Shown here piece after piece: positions 47,543 through 56,898 of a stretch of 64,000 nucleotides of DNA. The position numbers and the translations under genes were made by a program. A model generated the notes under the pieces. It saw only the letters and a program-made list of their open reading frames with translations, was not told the DNA's origin and did not search any database. The DNA comes from Pseudooceanicola batsensis HTCC2597 (lineage in GTDB: Bacteria; Pseudomonadota; Alphaproteobacteria; Rhodobacterales; Rhodobacteraceae), in assembly GCF_000152725.1 (NCBI RefSeq), contig NZ_CH724131.1, forward strand, positions 786,729-850,728, given 5' to 3'. Each line of letters opens with the position of its first letter. The stretch's first letter is position 1.

Positions 47543-49219
47543 TCAGACGTTCGCGGACTCTCCGACGTTGTCGACCCCGCGCTCTTCCAGAAGCGTGGTC
47601 AGCCAGTTCGGATCCATCTCGGGAACCGAGCTGAGCAGCAGGTCGGTATAGGGATGGTGCGGCGGAGTGAACATCTCGGTCTTGGGCCCCTGTTCGACCA
47701 CCTTGCCGTGCTGCATCACCACCACCTCGTCGGCTATGGCGCGCACCGTGGCGAGGTCGTGGGTGATGAACATGTAGGCCAGGTTCAGCTCCTTCTGCAG
47801 CCGGTCGAGCAGCTTGAGGATCCCCTCGGCCACCAGCTGGTCGAGCGCCGATGTCACCTCGTCGCAGATGATGAACGACGGCTCGGCCGCCAGCGCCCGG
47901 GCGATACCGATCCGCTGCTTTTGTCCGCCCGACAGTTCCGGCGGAAAGCGGTCATAGTATTTCGACGGCTCCAGTTCGATCAGGTCGAGCAGTTCGTCCA
48001 CCCGGCTCTTGAGCGCGGTGCCCTTCAGCCCGGAGTAGAACTGCGCCGGTCGGCCGATGATCTCGGAGATGCGAACCTTGGGGTTCAGCGCCGTATCCGC
48101 CATCTGATAGATCATCTGCGCCTGCCGCAGCTGATCCTTGGTCCGGTCGGTGTACTTGGGCGGCAGCGGCTCGCCCTTGAACAGGACCTGCCCGTTCGAC
48201 GGCGGCAGCAGCCCGGTGATCACCCGCGCGGTCGTCGACTTGCCCGACCCGGACTCGCCCACCACCGCGACGGTCATCCCCTCGTGGATATCGAAGGACA
48301 CGTCATCCAGAACCTTCGCCCCGCCGGTATAGGAGGCATCGACATTCTGCACCGAGATCAGAGGCGTTGCGTTCTTCGGCCGCTCCTTCTGCGGCCGCTC
48401 GAAACTGCGCACCGCCCAGAGGGACTTGGTGTAGTCCTCCTTGGGCGATTTCAGCATCTCTTCGGTCGGCGCCTCCTCGACCTCTTCGCCCTTCAGCAGC
48501 ACCTTGATCGTGTCGGCCATCTGCGCCACCACGGCGAGATCGTGGGTGATGTAGATCGCCGCGGTGTTGAACTGGTCCACGATGTCGCGGATCGCGGCCA
48601 GCACCTCGATCTGCGTGGTCACGTCCAGCGCCGTGGTCGGTTCGTCGAAGATGATGAGGTCGGGACGGCAGGACATGGCCATCGCCGTCATCGCCCGCTG
48701 CAGCTGACCGCCCGACACCTGGTGCGGATAGCGAAAGCCGATCTCTTCGGGGTTGGGCAGACGCAGCCGTTCATAGAGCTGGATCGCGTCCTCCTGCGCC
48801 TCGACCCGCTTCTGGATGCGGTATTGCAGCGGCGCCTCGGTATGCTGGTCGATCAGCTTGTGCGCCGGGTTGAACGAGGCCGCCGCCGATTGCGCGACAT
48901 AGGCGATGCGCGATCCGCGCAGCGCGCGCTTGTCGGCCTCGGTCGAGGTGGTCAGCTCGATCCCGTCGAATTCGATCGACGACCCTTCGACGATCCGGGT
49001 GCCGTCCCGGGCATAGCCCATGGCGGCGGCGCCGATCGTGGACTTGCCGGCCCCGGATTCACCGATCAGGCCCATGACCTCGCCCCGGTGCAGGGTGAGG
49101 TCCACGCCCTTGATGATGGGCACCCAGGTCTCGCCGGTATACCCTTCGATCTTCAGGTCCTTGATCTCCAGAAGGACCTGCTTTTTCAGCCCGGGGGCGA
49201 TTGCGGAAGTATCGGTCAT
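47543..49219 (-). CDS. Oligopeptide/dipeptide ABC transporter, double ATP-binding protein
   Basis: 558 residues. The start MTDTSAIAPGLKK at 49219 follows AAGGAG. It fuses two ATPase domains of the Dpp/Opp type: the first has Walker A GESGAGKS (53-60), signature VSGGQLQR (about 166) and Walker B LIIFDEPTTALD; the second has GESGSGKST (about 320), LSGGQKQR (about 425) and FIICDEVTSALD. Each ends in the oligopeptide-transporter C-terminal region (HHPYTDLLLSSVP in the second). It energises import through the two permeases encoded just upstream (2-bp gap). Walker B of the second domain reads CDEVTSALD rather than CDEPTSALD, a common variant in this family. Confidence 0.94.
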   Translation of the reverse strand: MTDTSAIAPGLKKQVLLEIKDLKIEGYTGETWVPIIKGVDLTLHRGEVMGLIGESGAGKSTIGAAAMGYARDGTRIVEGSSIEFDGIELTTSTEADKRALRGSRIAYVAQSAAASFNPAHKLIDQHTEAPLQYRIQKRVEAQEDAIQLYERLRLPNPEEIGFRYPHQVSGGQLQRAMTAMAMSCRPDLIIFDEPTTALDVTTQIEVLAAIRDIVDQFNTAAIYITHDLAVVAQMADTIKVLLKGEEVEEAPTEEMLKSPKEDYTKSLWAVRSFERPQKERPKNATPLISVQNVDASYTGGAKVLDDVSFDIHEGMTVAVVGESGSGKSTTARVITGLLPPSNGQVLFKGEPLPPKYTDRTKDQLRQAQMIYQMADTALNPKVRISEIIGRPAQFYSGLKGTALKSRVDELLDLIELEPSKYYDRFPPELSGGQKQRIGIARALAAEPSFIICDEVTSALDQLVAEGILKLLDRLQKELNLAYMFITHDLATVRAIADEVVVMQHGKVVEQGPKTEMFTPPHHPYTDLLLSSVPEMDPNWLTTLLEERGVDNVGESANV

Positions 49220-49221
49220 GA

Positions 49222-50286
49222 TTATTGCTCCTTCAGGCCGGAGGACCGCCACAGCATCCAGTCGACGACGAAGTTGACCGCGACGGTCAACAGCGCGATG
49301 GCGGCTGCGGGGATGAGCGGGGTGATGTCACCGAACGAGATCAGCGTCGCGTTCTCGCGCACCATGGACCCCCAGTCCGCCGTGGGCGGCTGGATGCCGA
49401 GGCCGAGGAACGACAGGCCGGCGACGAGCAGGAAGACGAAGCAGAACTCGAGCCCGAATTCCGCCACCAGCGGTGCGGTCGAATTCGGCAGGATCTCCTT
49501 GCGGATCAGGTACCAGTCCCCTTCCCCGCGCAGCTTGGCCGCCTCGATATAGTCCATCACCACCACGTTGCCCGCGACCGCCCGTGTCAGGCGGAAGACG
49601 CGCGGCGCGTAGATGATGGCCACCGCGACGATGATCACCCCGATCTGCGGTCCGAAGATCGACAGCATCAGCAGCGCGAAGATCAGCGAGGGGATCGACA
49701 TGATCACATCCGCGAAGCGGCCCATGAACTGGTCGAACCAGCCGCCCTTGACCGCCGCGAGAAGCCCCGCGAGCGCGCCCATCAGGAAGGCCGCCAGCGT
49801 CGCCAGCAGCGCGAGCCCCACGGTGTTCCGCGCGCCGTAGATGATGCGGCTGAACATGTCGCGCCCCAGCTGGTCGGCGCCCAGCAGCATGTTCGCATCC
49901 GCCGGTGCGAAGGCCGAGGAGATCACCTCGCTCTCGCCGTGCGGCGCGATCCAGGGGGCGAAGATGCCCGCGATGGCATAGGTGAAGATCACGAACATCC
50001 CGAAGGCGGCGGTCAGCGGCGCGGTCTTCAGCTCCTTCGAGGTGTTCCTGGGGGCGATGATCACCAGGAATTCCTTGAACGCGTAGGAGATGCCGGCCGC
50101 GAAGGCCAGCACCGCCGCCGCGATGGCGATGAAGCGCAAGGCCCCCGCCCCGCCGACGATGCCCAGGATGAAGGACACCAGCGTCAGCGAAAAGAGCATC
50201 ATGAACACGCCGCGCTTTTCGTAGAAGGCCGCGAGGCAGGACGCGATGATCAGGAAGGCGAAGTAGAGTATGACGAAAAGTCCCAT
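49222..50286 (-). CDS. Oligopeptide/dipeptide ABC transporter permease (DppC type) with extended N-terminus
   Basis: 354 residues. Residues about 1-75 add three hydrophobic helices before the usual start of a DppC-type protein; about 95-354 are the standard part: APHGESEVISSAF, LLGADQLGRDMFSRIIYGAR, and the cytoplasmic EAA loop (DYIEAAKLRGEGDWYLIRKEILPN), which contacts the ATPase. The signature FLGLGIQPPTADWGSMV is present. It forms the channel with the DppB-type permease whose gene ends 12 bp upstream. A GGGGGCGGG purine-rich tract precedes the start. Confidence 0.93.
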   Translation of the reverse strand: MGLFVILYFAFLIIASCLAAFYEKRGVFMMLFSLTLVSFILGIVGGAGALRFIAIAAAVLAFAAGISYAFKEFLVIIAPRNTSKELKTAPLTAAFGMFVIFTYAIAGIFAPWIAPHGESEVISSAFAPADANMLLGADQLGRDMFSRIIYGARNTVGLALLATLAAFLMGALAGLLAAVKGGWFDQFMGRFADVIMSIPSLIFALLMLSIFGPQIGVIIVAVAIIYAPRVFRLTRAVAGNVVVMDYIEAAKLRGEGDWYLIRKEILPNSTAPLVAEFGLEFCFVFLLVAGLSFLGLGIQPPTADWGSMVRENATLISFGDITPLIPAAAIALLTVAVNFVVDWMLWRSSGLKEQ

Positions 50287-50298
50287 GGTCCCGCCCCC

Positions 50299-51255
50299 TT
50301 ATTTCGGATGCCGCAGGCGCGGATTGGTGAGGATCGCACCAACGTCGGCTGCAAGGTTGAGCAGGATGAAGGTCGCCGCGAAGATCAGGCAGCAGGCCTG
50401 AACGACGGGGAAATCCCTCTTGGACACAGCGTCGACCAGCGACTGACCGATCCCCGGATAGACGAAGACAACCTCGACCAGCACCACGCCGGTGATCAGG
50501 TAGGCCAGGTTCAGCGCCACCACGTTGATGATGGGCGCCCAAGCGTTCGGCAGCGCGTGCCGCACGATGACCTTCCACGGCGGCGTGCCCTTGAGCCGCG
50601 CCATCTCGATATAGGGCGAGGCCAGCAGGTTGATGATCGCCGCCCGCGTCATGCGCATCATGTGCGCGGTGACGACCAGGACCAGCGTCAGCGCGGGCAG
50701 GAACGTCCGGTTCAGCAGTTCCCCGAGGCTGAGGTCACCGCTGAGGCTGGCGATGGCCGGGAACATCTGCGCCTTGACGGCGAGATAGAGGATCAGGATG
50801 TAGCCCAGGAAGAACTCGGGGCTCGAGATCGAGGTCAGGGTCAGCACGTTGGCCACCCGGTCGAAGAGCGTGTTGCGCAGCAGCGCGACGATCACGCCGA
50901 GCGTGATGGCAAAGGGAACCGCGATCACGGCGGCATAGGCCGCAAGGAAGAGCGTGTTGACGAAACGGTCCGAGATGACGGCGCTGACCCGTTCCCCGGT
51001 CACGACGGATTCCCCGAAGTCTCCGGTCAGGGCGCCGCCCAGCCATTGAAAGTACCGCAAGATCGCGGGATCGTTCAGCCCCATCTGCTCGCGCAGCGCG
51101 GCCAGGTTTTCCTCGGTCGCGCCCTGTCCCAGCACCGCCTGCGCGATGTCGCCGGGAAGGAGTTCGACCATGAAGAAGATGATGATCGAGATGATCAGCA
51201 ACGTGATCAGCCCGAGACCAAGTCTCTTTAAGATAAGTGAGGCTATGTCACCCAT
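50299..51255 (-). CDS. Oligopeptide/dipeptide ABC transporter permease (DppB type)
   Basis: 318 residues with six transmembrane segments. The N-terminal signature is LILKRLGLGLITLLIISIIIF and LLPGD. The TM1-TM2 loop contains LREQMGLNDPAILRYFQWL, and the EAA loop is YIEMARLKGTPPWKVIVRHALPNAW; FVYPGIGQSLVDAV closes the family pattern. It forms the translocation path with the DppC-type partner. It is preceded by a hairpin terminator or attenuator that separates it from the binding-protein gene, so its expression probably depends on read-through. Confidence 0.94.
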   Translation of the reverse strand: MGDIASLILKRLGLGLITLLIISIIIFFMVELLPGDIAQAVLGQGATEENLAALREQMGLNDPAILRYFQWLGGALTGDFGESVVTGERVSAVISDRFVNTLFLAAYAAVIAVPFAITLGVIVALLRNTLFDRVANVLTLTSISSPEFFLGYILILYLAVKAQMFPAIASLSGDLSLGELLNRTFLPALTLVLVVTAHMMRMTRAAIINLLASPYIEMARLKGTPPWKVIVRHALPNAWAPIINVVALNLAYLITGVVLVEVVFVYPGIGQSLVDAVSKRDFPVVQACCLIFAATFILLNLAADVGAILTNPRLRHPK

Positions 51256-51347
51256 GTGTGTCCCCGTTGTCTGGCCCGGTTCTGGTGCCGGATCGTTCTG
51301 GCGGACCGGGGCGCATCTTCAGGCGCTCTTGCGTGGTCCTCCGTCGG

Positions 51348-51377
51348 AAAAGGCCCCGGAGTTTCTCCGGGGCCTTT
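51348..51377 (-). terminator. Intra-operon terminator/attenuator after the substrate-binding protein gene
   Basis: Leftward transcript: AAAGGCCCCGGAG, AAA loop, CTCCGGGGCCTTT, then U's (13-bp perfect stem). It sits 15 bp after the binding-protein stop and 93 bp before the first permease, a place where partial termination typically gives an excess of binding protein over permease. Confidence 0.9.
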
Positions 51378-51392
51378 GATCTTCTGACCGCG

Positions 51393-53000
51393 TCAGTCCG
51401 TGAACCACCAGCGGCTCGCAGCGCGGGCGCCGTCGTTCTCCCAGCTCGCCGCCAGCTCCTCGGGCGTGCCGACATTGGCCCGGTTGGCATAGACGAAGTT
51501 GTTGAAGAACGGGATGATCGTGCCGCCGTCGTCCTTGGCCAGGATCGCCATCTCGCGGTACATTTCGGCCCGGCGCTCCTGATCCAGTTCGGACTTGGCC
51601 ATCAGCAGCAGTTCGTTGAACCGCTCGTTCTGCCAGCGGCTCTCGTTCCAGGCGGCGTCGTCCTTGTAGGCCAGCGTGTACATCACGTCCGGCGTCGGAC
51701 GCGCGCCCCAGGACACCATCTGGAACGGCTTCTTCAGCCAGACCTCGGAATAGTAGCCGTCGTTCGGTTCGCGCACCACGTTGATGTTGATGCCGGCCGC
51801 CTTGGCCTGTTCCTGGAAGAGCACCGCCAGGTCGACCGCGCCCGAGAAAAGGCTGTCCGCGGTCGAGATGTTGACCGACAGCCCCTCGGCCCCGGCCTTC
51901 TTGAGCAGCGAGCGCGCCTGGTCGGGATCGTATTCACGCTGCTCGATCCCTTCCGGGAAATAGGGCTGCGCGGGCGAATGGTGAAAATCGTTGCCCTTGG
52001 TCGCCGCGCCGAACGTGATCTTCTCGATGATCTCGTCGCGGTTGATCGCCAGCTTCAGCGCGTTGCGCACGTTGACGTCGTCGAACGGCGCGGTGTCGCA
52101 GTGCATCGGGAGGGTGATCGCGCCCGCCGAGGGGATGTTGTGGATCACGATGTTCGGGTCCCGCTGCAGCAGGGCCATGGTCTTGAGCTCGATCAGCGAC
52201 ACGGCATCGACGTCGCCGGTCACCAGGGCGGTCTGACGCGCGTTCGGATCGTTCAGCGTGATGATGTCGACACTGTCGAAATACGCGCCTTCGCCATGCC
52301 ATCCGTCGTGGCGCGACAGCGAGATCTGCACGCCCCAGTCGATGTTGTCGATCTTGTAGGGGCCCGAGCCGTCGCCCGACTGCCAGTCGATCGTGCCGTC
52401 CTCATTCGCGGGGCAGATCGCCAGGTGGTAGTCGGTCATCAGCCAGCCGAGGTCGGCGTTGCCGCGCGACAGGGTGAAGGTCACCGTGTGGTCGCCGTCG
52501 GCGGTGATCTCGGTCACATCGGTCAACAATGCCTTGGCCGCCGAGGTCGTGTCGTCCCCGCGGTGATGGTTGAACGAGGCGATGACATCGGTGGCGGTCA
52601 CCGGCCGGCCGCTGTGGAAGCTTGCGTTCGGGTTCAGCTCGAAGGTCCATTCGGACGCGTCCTCGCTGGCCTCCCACGAGGTCGCGAGATCGGGGCCCAG
52701 CGACCCGTCGCCGTTGATCATCGTCAGGTAGGAGCGGTGCGTATGCGCCAGATAGATCTGCTGGCGCGACAGGTAGGTGCCAGGATCGTGGGTGTCGGCG
52801 CTGTTGCCGTCATGCAAACCCCAGCGGAAATGGCCGCCGCTCTTCGGCTGCGCCGCCGCCTTGGTAGTCCAGAGGCCGGTCGCGGTGGTGGCCGTGAGAC
52901 CGGCCATCAGCGAATAATTCATGAACTCGCGCCGCGAGATGCGGCCCTTGCGGGCCTCATCCGCGATGCGGTCGATGAGCTGTTGATTCTTTTTGGTCAT
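51393..53000 (-). CDS. Oligopeptide/dipeptide ABC transporter substrate-binding protein
   Basis: 535 residues, SBP family 5. The ATG at 53000 follows GGGAG. The leader has a twin-arginine-like motif SRREFM (22-27) and a hydrophobic stretch to AAAQ (about 50), suggesting Tat-dependent export to the periplasm. Family motifs: LATSWEASEDASEWTFELN, F-SGRPVTATDVIASFNHH, GSGPYKI, FDDVNVRNALKLAINRDEII, and the DPDQARSLLKKAG segment that marks the dipeptide-binding fold. It captures peptides or a peptide-like solute for the two permeases and double ATPase downstream. No lipobox cysteine is visible, so it should be soluble. The ligand is unknown. Confidence 0.93.
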   Translation of the reverse strand: MTKKNQQLIDRIADEARKGRISRREFMNYSLMAGLTATTATGLWTTKAAAQPKSGGHFRWGLHDGNSADTHDPGTYLSRQQIYLAHTHRSYLTMINGDGSLGPDLATSWEASEDASEWTFELNPNASFHSGRPVTATDVIASFNHHRGDDTTSAAKALLTDVTEITADGDHTVTFTLSRGNADLGWLMTDYHLAICPANEDGTIDWQSGDGSGPYKIDNIDWGVQISLSRHDGWHGEGAYFDSVDIITLNDPNARQTALVTGDVDAVSLIELKTMALLQRDPNIVIHNIPSAGAITLPMHCDTAPFDDVNVRNALKLAINRDEIIEKITFGAATKGNDFHHSPAQPYFPEGIEQREYDPDQARSLLKKAGAEGLSVNISTADSLFSGAVDLAVLFQEQAKAAGININVVREPNDGYYSEVWLKKPFQMVSWGARPTPDVMYTLAYKDDAAWNESRWQNERFNELLLMAKSELDQERRAEMYREMAILAKDDGGTIIPFFNNFVYANRANVGTPEELAASWENDGARAASRWWFTD

Positions 53001-53400
53001 GATAACTCCCTATCGTCAGCGGTCCGCCATTGCCTGCAGACTCGGCTGGTTTCCCCAGTCTTGTACCCGCCAGCGACATGCATTGGGACAAAACCGACAC
53101 TTTTTGATCAAACCACGAACTGGCCGCTTCTTGAACCCCCTTATGCGAAAGGATTTTCACGGTCGCGTGGGGGAAACCGTGCAAAAGACCGCCGATCCGG
53201 AATTCCGGCTTGACCCGGACGTCCCGCCGCGGCCCCGGGTGGTCGAACGAACGAGGCCGCGCCCGGCAGCCCGCCGTCCCGACCGCGGGAGGGGGCGACC
53301 GGGCCGGCCCGCCGCCCCTTCGGGCGATCGCAACCCGGTGCCATAGTGCGGATCGGTGGATGCCGGGCCCGCCACCGCGCCGCCCGGATAAGAGGGCGGA
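53001..53400. other. Intergenic region upstream of the ABC-transporter operon
   Basis: About 400 bp carrying the presumed leftward promoter of the transporter operon. A very GC-rich stretch (53180-53340) has frames open in several directions but no recognisable protein. No insertion-sequence ends were seen. Confidence 0.45.
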
Positions 53401-53567
53401 ATGCGCAGCAGCAAGAGCGTTCACGTCATATCGGCTCATGCCGAGGGAGAAGTCGGAGACGTCATCGTCGGCGGTATCCCTCCCCCGCCGGGCATCAACA
53501 CATGCTCGACCCGGACGACCCCTGTCCGAGGGGCTATCGCCTCACCGATACCTGGGGGGCGCGATGA
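53401..53567 (+). pseudogene. Remnant of a proline racemase-family gene with large internal deletion
   Basis: The first 30 codons read [20 protein letters not shown] and then [11 protein letters not shown], the start of proline racemase/hydroxyproline epimerase-type proteins. The frame then loses similarity. In another frame, directly after this, 53490-53567 reads [22 protein letters not shown] and ends GAR-stop, which matches the C-terminal end of the same family (HQ--LDP-DP-P-GYRL-DTW). The roughly 330-residue enzyme is thus reduced to its two ends, joined out of frame near 53490. The family epimerises or dehydrates free proline and hydroxyproline, and its genes are often next to peptide or amino-acid ABC transporters, such as the one encoded upstream here. 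Assignment is by recall of the family termini. Confidence 0.7.
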
Positions 53568-53669
53568 CAGCGGGGCAGCACCCTCCCGCCTTTCGCCACG
53601 AGCATCTCGGCCGCCGCTCAACCCAATGAACGCTCCGATACGGGAGGGTCCGCACGGCCCAGGTGCGCG

Positions 53670-55112
53670 TCAATCTGCGCCGCGCCGCCGTGCGCCCGCG
53701 AGCGTGCAGAAAAGGACCAGCGCAAGGAGGGGCACCAGCCAGGCGATCCGCGCCTGATACCGGTCCACCGGGGCCGACAGCCCGCCGAAGATCGCGGCAT
53801 TGCCGAGATAGCCGGCCGCCAGTGCGACGATCATGCCCCGTTGAGATCGATCGAGCCGCCCGGAGAGCAGTACCACCAGAAGCAGCGCCGCGCCGATCAA
53901 GACGGATGCCGAAACGACCGGGTCCGCCTGGCGAAGAAGAAAACGCCCCAGGGTCTCCGGCTCCGCCTGGGTCCAGGCCCAGCCTTCTGTCATCCCGTCC
54001 GTCACCGCGATGTTGCCGGTCCCGACCATCACCGTCTGCCTTGCCAGATTGCCCAACAGCGACGCCGTCTGTTCGACCGGATAGGCGAGGAATGCCCGCA
54101 TCAGGATCTCTGCCTCCTCCGCGCGGATCCCGTTCATCTGTTCGGGCGTCAGGGAACTCACACCGCCCTCGTCCCACAGGAAGGCGCGGATGTCGGTGGG
54201 CACGTCCTTTCCGAAGGCCCTGCAGAAGGTCAGGTCCGCCTCGGGACAGACATCTTCGAGGTACCATTGCGCCGGGCCGTCCTGGATCGAGCGTGCCAGC
54301 AGGATCGGCAGGCGGCGCGGCGTGACGCTGGCCTCTTCCAGAACTGCCGCGCTCGCCCCCAGGTTGGCCAGCGGCGCGGCGAGCACCGGCACCAGTGCCA
54401 CGGCGACCGTCGTCGCCCGCAGCCCGCCGGCCAGCAGGCGCCAGCACAGGGCCGCCCCTATCGCGACGACCGACAGCGGCATATAGCCATAGTGGGTCGA
54501 GACCGCGAAGGCCGCCAGTCCGGTCGCGACGGCGATCTGTCGCCACCCGAGCGCCTGGAAACGTCCGGCAACGAGCATGGCGTAGATCACCACGACCGCC
54601 GCGAACCCGTCCGGCATCAGATAGACCGTGTACCAGGGCCAGGCGGTCAGCAGGGCCAGCACAGCGAACCCGGCGGCGAGCAGGACGGGCCGGGCCAGAG
54701 CTTCCCGCCCGATCAGGGCAAAGACCATCAGGAGGATCACCACGCCCTGAAGCCAGGCAATGGCGAGCGGTCCGCCGGCGGCCTGGGCCAGATAGGCGGC
54801 GGCGGAGTACGTGAAAGACCGCCCCACGACGGGCGAACCGCGATCGTTCACGGTCAGGCCAGTGGGTGTGTTGCCGCCGCCTTCGCCTTCTCCTTCGCCG
54901 GGCGATGCGGGAGCGTCAGCGAACACCTCCCCAACGATGTCGCGCAGAACCTCCCATATGACAGCCCCGCCGCGGACGTAGCTGCTCGTGTCCGGGAAAA
55001 CGAACAGCTGCCCGGTGAGCAGCATCGGCCAGCACAGAACCAGCGACAGGACCGCCGCCAGCGCCAATCCGCGCCAGCCGAAAAGCGGCGCATCCGTGGG
55101 GGTGGGTGGCAC
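53670..55112 (-). CDS. Polytopic membrane protein, possibly GT-C-type glycosyltransferase
   Basis: 480 residues from a GTG at 55112, chosen because AAGGAG lies 6 bases upstream; an ATG at 55253 gives a 47-residue Pro/Ala-rich extension with no ribosome site. About ten hydrophobic segments. The first periplasmic loop carries [11 protein letters not shown], which resembles the acidic loop motif of GT-C glycosyltransferases that use polyprenyl-phosphate sugars, followed by an odd [10 protein letters not shown] low-complexity stretch. A larger loop (about 280-400) contains [13 protein letters not shown]. It lies in a polysaccharide gene island, 286 bp from the divergent mutase-like flavoprotein gene, supporting a role in surface glycan assembly; no close family is recognised. 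Confidence 0.7.
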   Translation of the reverse strand: MPPTPTDAPLFGWRGLALAAVLSLVLCWPMLLTGQLFVFPDTSSYVRGGAVIWEVLRDIVGEVFADAPASPGEGEGEGGGNTPTGLTVNDRGSPVVGRSFTYSAAAYLAQAAGGPLAIAWLQGVVILLMVFALIGREALARPVLLAAGFAVLALLTAWPWYTVYLMPDGFAAVVVIYAMLVAGRFQALGWRQIAVATGLAAFAVSTHYGYMPLSVVAIGAALCWRLLAGGLRATTVAVALVPVLAAPLANLGASAAVLEEASVTPRRLPILLARSIQDGPAQWYLEDVCPEADLTFCRAFGKDVPTDIRAFLWDEGGVSSLTPEQMNGIRAEEAEILMRAFLAYPVEQTASLLGNLARQTVMVGTGNIAVTDGMTEGWAWTQAEPETLGRFLLRQADPVVSASVLIGAALLLVVLLSGRLDRSQRGMIVALAAGYLGNAAIFGGLSAPVDRYQARIAWLVPLLALVLFCTLAGARRRGAD

Positions 55113-55398
55113 GGGTATCTCCTTGGCTTTCGGCCCGACAGGGGAGCGGAGCGCATTGGTGCGCACTCTGGCATCGGTTCGCGGCGCCGACAAGGTGAGC
55201 CTCGTGTCCGGCGAGAGCGGCCCGAGGTCCGTTTCTGCCCCGGCGGAAGGCATGTCGCGGGCTTCGCATGCGATCGCGAATTGTCGTCGCGCCCCGCCGC
55301 CCTAACTTGTGTCCGGAACAATGACTACGTCGGACAAAAAAATAGTAACGGATCAGGTTGGCCGACCTTCTCTGGCGGACCCTCCGTGGAGCATTTGC

Positions 55399-56898
55399 AT
55401 GAAACCTTCCCCCCAGAAAACTGCGCTAGTTCTCGGTGGCGGCCCGGCCGGACTGACGGCCGCTCATGCCCTGCAGAAGCTTTCCACACCCGATCGCGCG
55501 GTGCGGCCCGTGGTTTTCGAAGCCGATCACATCGTGGGCGGCATCAGCCGCACGGAAAGCAAGAATGGCTACAGGTTCGATATCGGCGGGCACCGTTTCT
55601 TCACAAAGGAAGCCGAAGTCCAGGCGATGTGGGAAGACATCCTTGGCGACGATTTCCTGACCCGTCCGCGTCAAAGCCGCATCTATTATCGGGGCCGGTT
55701 CTATTCCTATCCGCTGAAGCTCTTCAACGCGCTCAACAATATCGGCGTCTACGAGGCCGTGCGGATCATGCTCAGCTACGGCAAATGGCAGGTCTTTCCC
55801 TCGAAAAATGAAGACAGCTTCGAGCAATGGGTGATCAACCGGTTCGGCGGGCGGCTGTACATGCATTTCTTCCGGTCCTACACCGAAAAGGTCTGGGGTA
55901 TCTCGCCCAAGAGCATCCGTGCCGACTGGGCCGCGCAACGCATAAAGAACCTGTCGCTGTCAAAGGCTGTGTGGAACGCCATATCCGGCGCCAACGATAC
56001 CGCGAGCCTGATCGAGGAATTCAAGTATCCGCGGCTCGGCCCCGGCATGATGTGGGAGAAGACCGCCGCGCGCGTGGAACAGGACGGCGGCACGGTCCAC
56101 CTGGACACCACGGTCGGCCGGATCCTCCGCGACGGCAACCGCGTCACCGGCGTCGAAGTGACGACGGAGGGTGAAACCCGCCACGAGACGGCGGACCACG
56201 TCATCAGCTCTCTGGCGCTCGATACCATGGTGGCCGCCTTCGATCCACCGCCCCCTCCGCACGTGATCGAGGCGGCGAACAAGCTGCGGTACCGCGACTT
56301 CCTGATCGTGACGCTGGTGCTCGATCACCCGGATCCATTTCCCGACAACTGGATCTACGTGCACGCGCCCGAGGTCCGGGTAGGCCGCATCCAGAACTTC
56401 AGGGCCTGGTCCCCGGAGATGCTTTCCGACCGAACGACCGCATCGATCGGCATGGAATTTTTCTGCAACCGCGGTGACGACCTGTGGGAGATGAGCGACG
56501 CCGATCTGGCGGCGCTCGCCGCCGGTGAACTCGAACAGCTGGGCCTGGCCGACGCCAGCACCGTGATCGACTCCTTCATAATCCGCCAGCCGAAGGCCTA
56601 TCCGGTCTACGACCAGCACTACAAGGATGCGGTCGATACCATTGCCGACTGGATCCGAACGCTGGAAAATTTCGAGACCGTCGGGCGCAACGGCATGCAC
56701 CGCTACAACAACCAGGATCATTCCATGCTGTCGGCAATGAAGGCGGCCGAAAACGTTTTTGGCGCGGGCCACGACCTTTGGGACGTGAATACCGAACGCT
56801 CCTACCACGAGGATTTCATGCGCCCGGACACGAAGAAGATCAATCGGACGGGTGCCGCGACCGAGGCGAAAGAGCGCGAACTTTGGGAATCTGCATGA
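55399..56898 (+). CDS. UDP-galactopyranose-mutase-like FAD-dependent oxidoreductase
   Basis: 499 residues from the ATG at 55399 (GGAG 9 bases upstream). The N-terminal dinucleotide motif is TALVLGGGPAGLTAAHAL, followed by the E-ADHIVGGISRTESKNGYRFDIGGHRFF segment typical of amine-oxidase/protoporphyrinogen-oxidase-like flavoproteins and UDP-galactopyranose mutase relatives. SYTEKVWGISPKSIRADWAAQRI and the C-terminal NGMHRYNNQDHSM segment mark the polysaccharide-cluster subgroup. It probably rearranges or oxidises a nucleotide-sugar or lipid-linked sugar; the substrate is unknown. Its 3' end overlaps the convergent glycosyltransferase gene by 59 bp. Confidence 0.88.
   Translation: MKPSPQKTALVLGGGPAGLTAAHALQKLSTPDRAVRPVVFEADHIVGGISRTESKNGYRFDIGGHRFFTKEAEVQAMWEDILGDDFLTRPRQSRIYYRGRFYSYPLKLFNALNNIGVYEAVRIMLSYGKWQVFPSKNEDSFEQWVINRFGGRLYMHFFRSYTEKVWGISPKSIRADWAAQRIKNLSLSKAVWNAISGANDTASLIEEFKYPRLGPGMMWEKTAARVEQDGGTVHLDTTVGRILRDGNRVTGVEVTTEGETRHETADHVISSLALDTMVAAFDPPPPPHVIEAANKLRYRDFLIVTLVLDHPDPFPDNWIYVHAPEVRVGRIQNFRAWSPEMLSDRTTASIGMEFFCNRGDDLWEMSDADLAALAAGELEQLGLADASTVIDSFIIRQPKAYPVYDQHYKDAVDTIADWIRTLENFETVGRNGMHRYNNQDHSMLSAMKAAENVFGAGHDLWDVNTERSYHEDFMRPDTKKINRTGAATEAKERELWESA

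Noticed and set aside
53160..53340. GC-rich segment with overlapping open frames upstream of the ABC operon
   Set aside because: Frames are open in several directions with no ribosome site or homology; probably non-coding.
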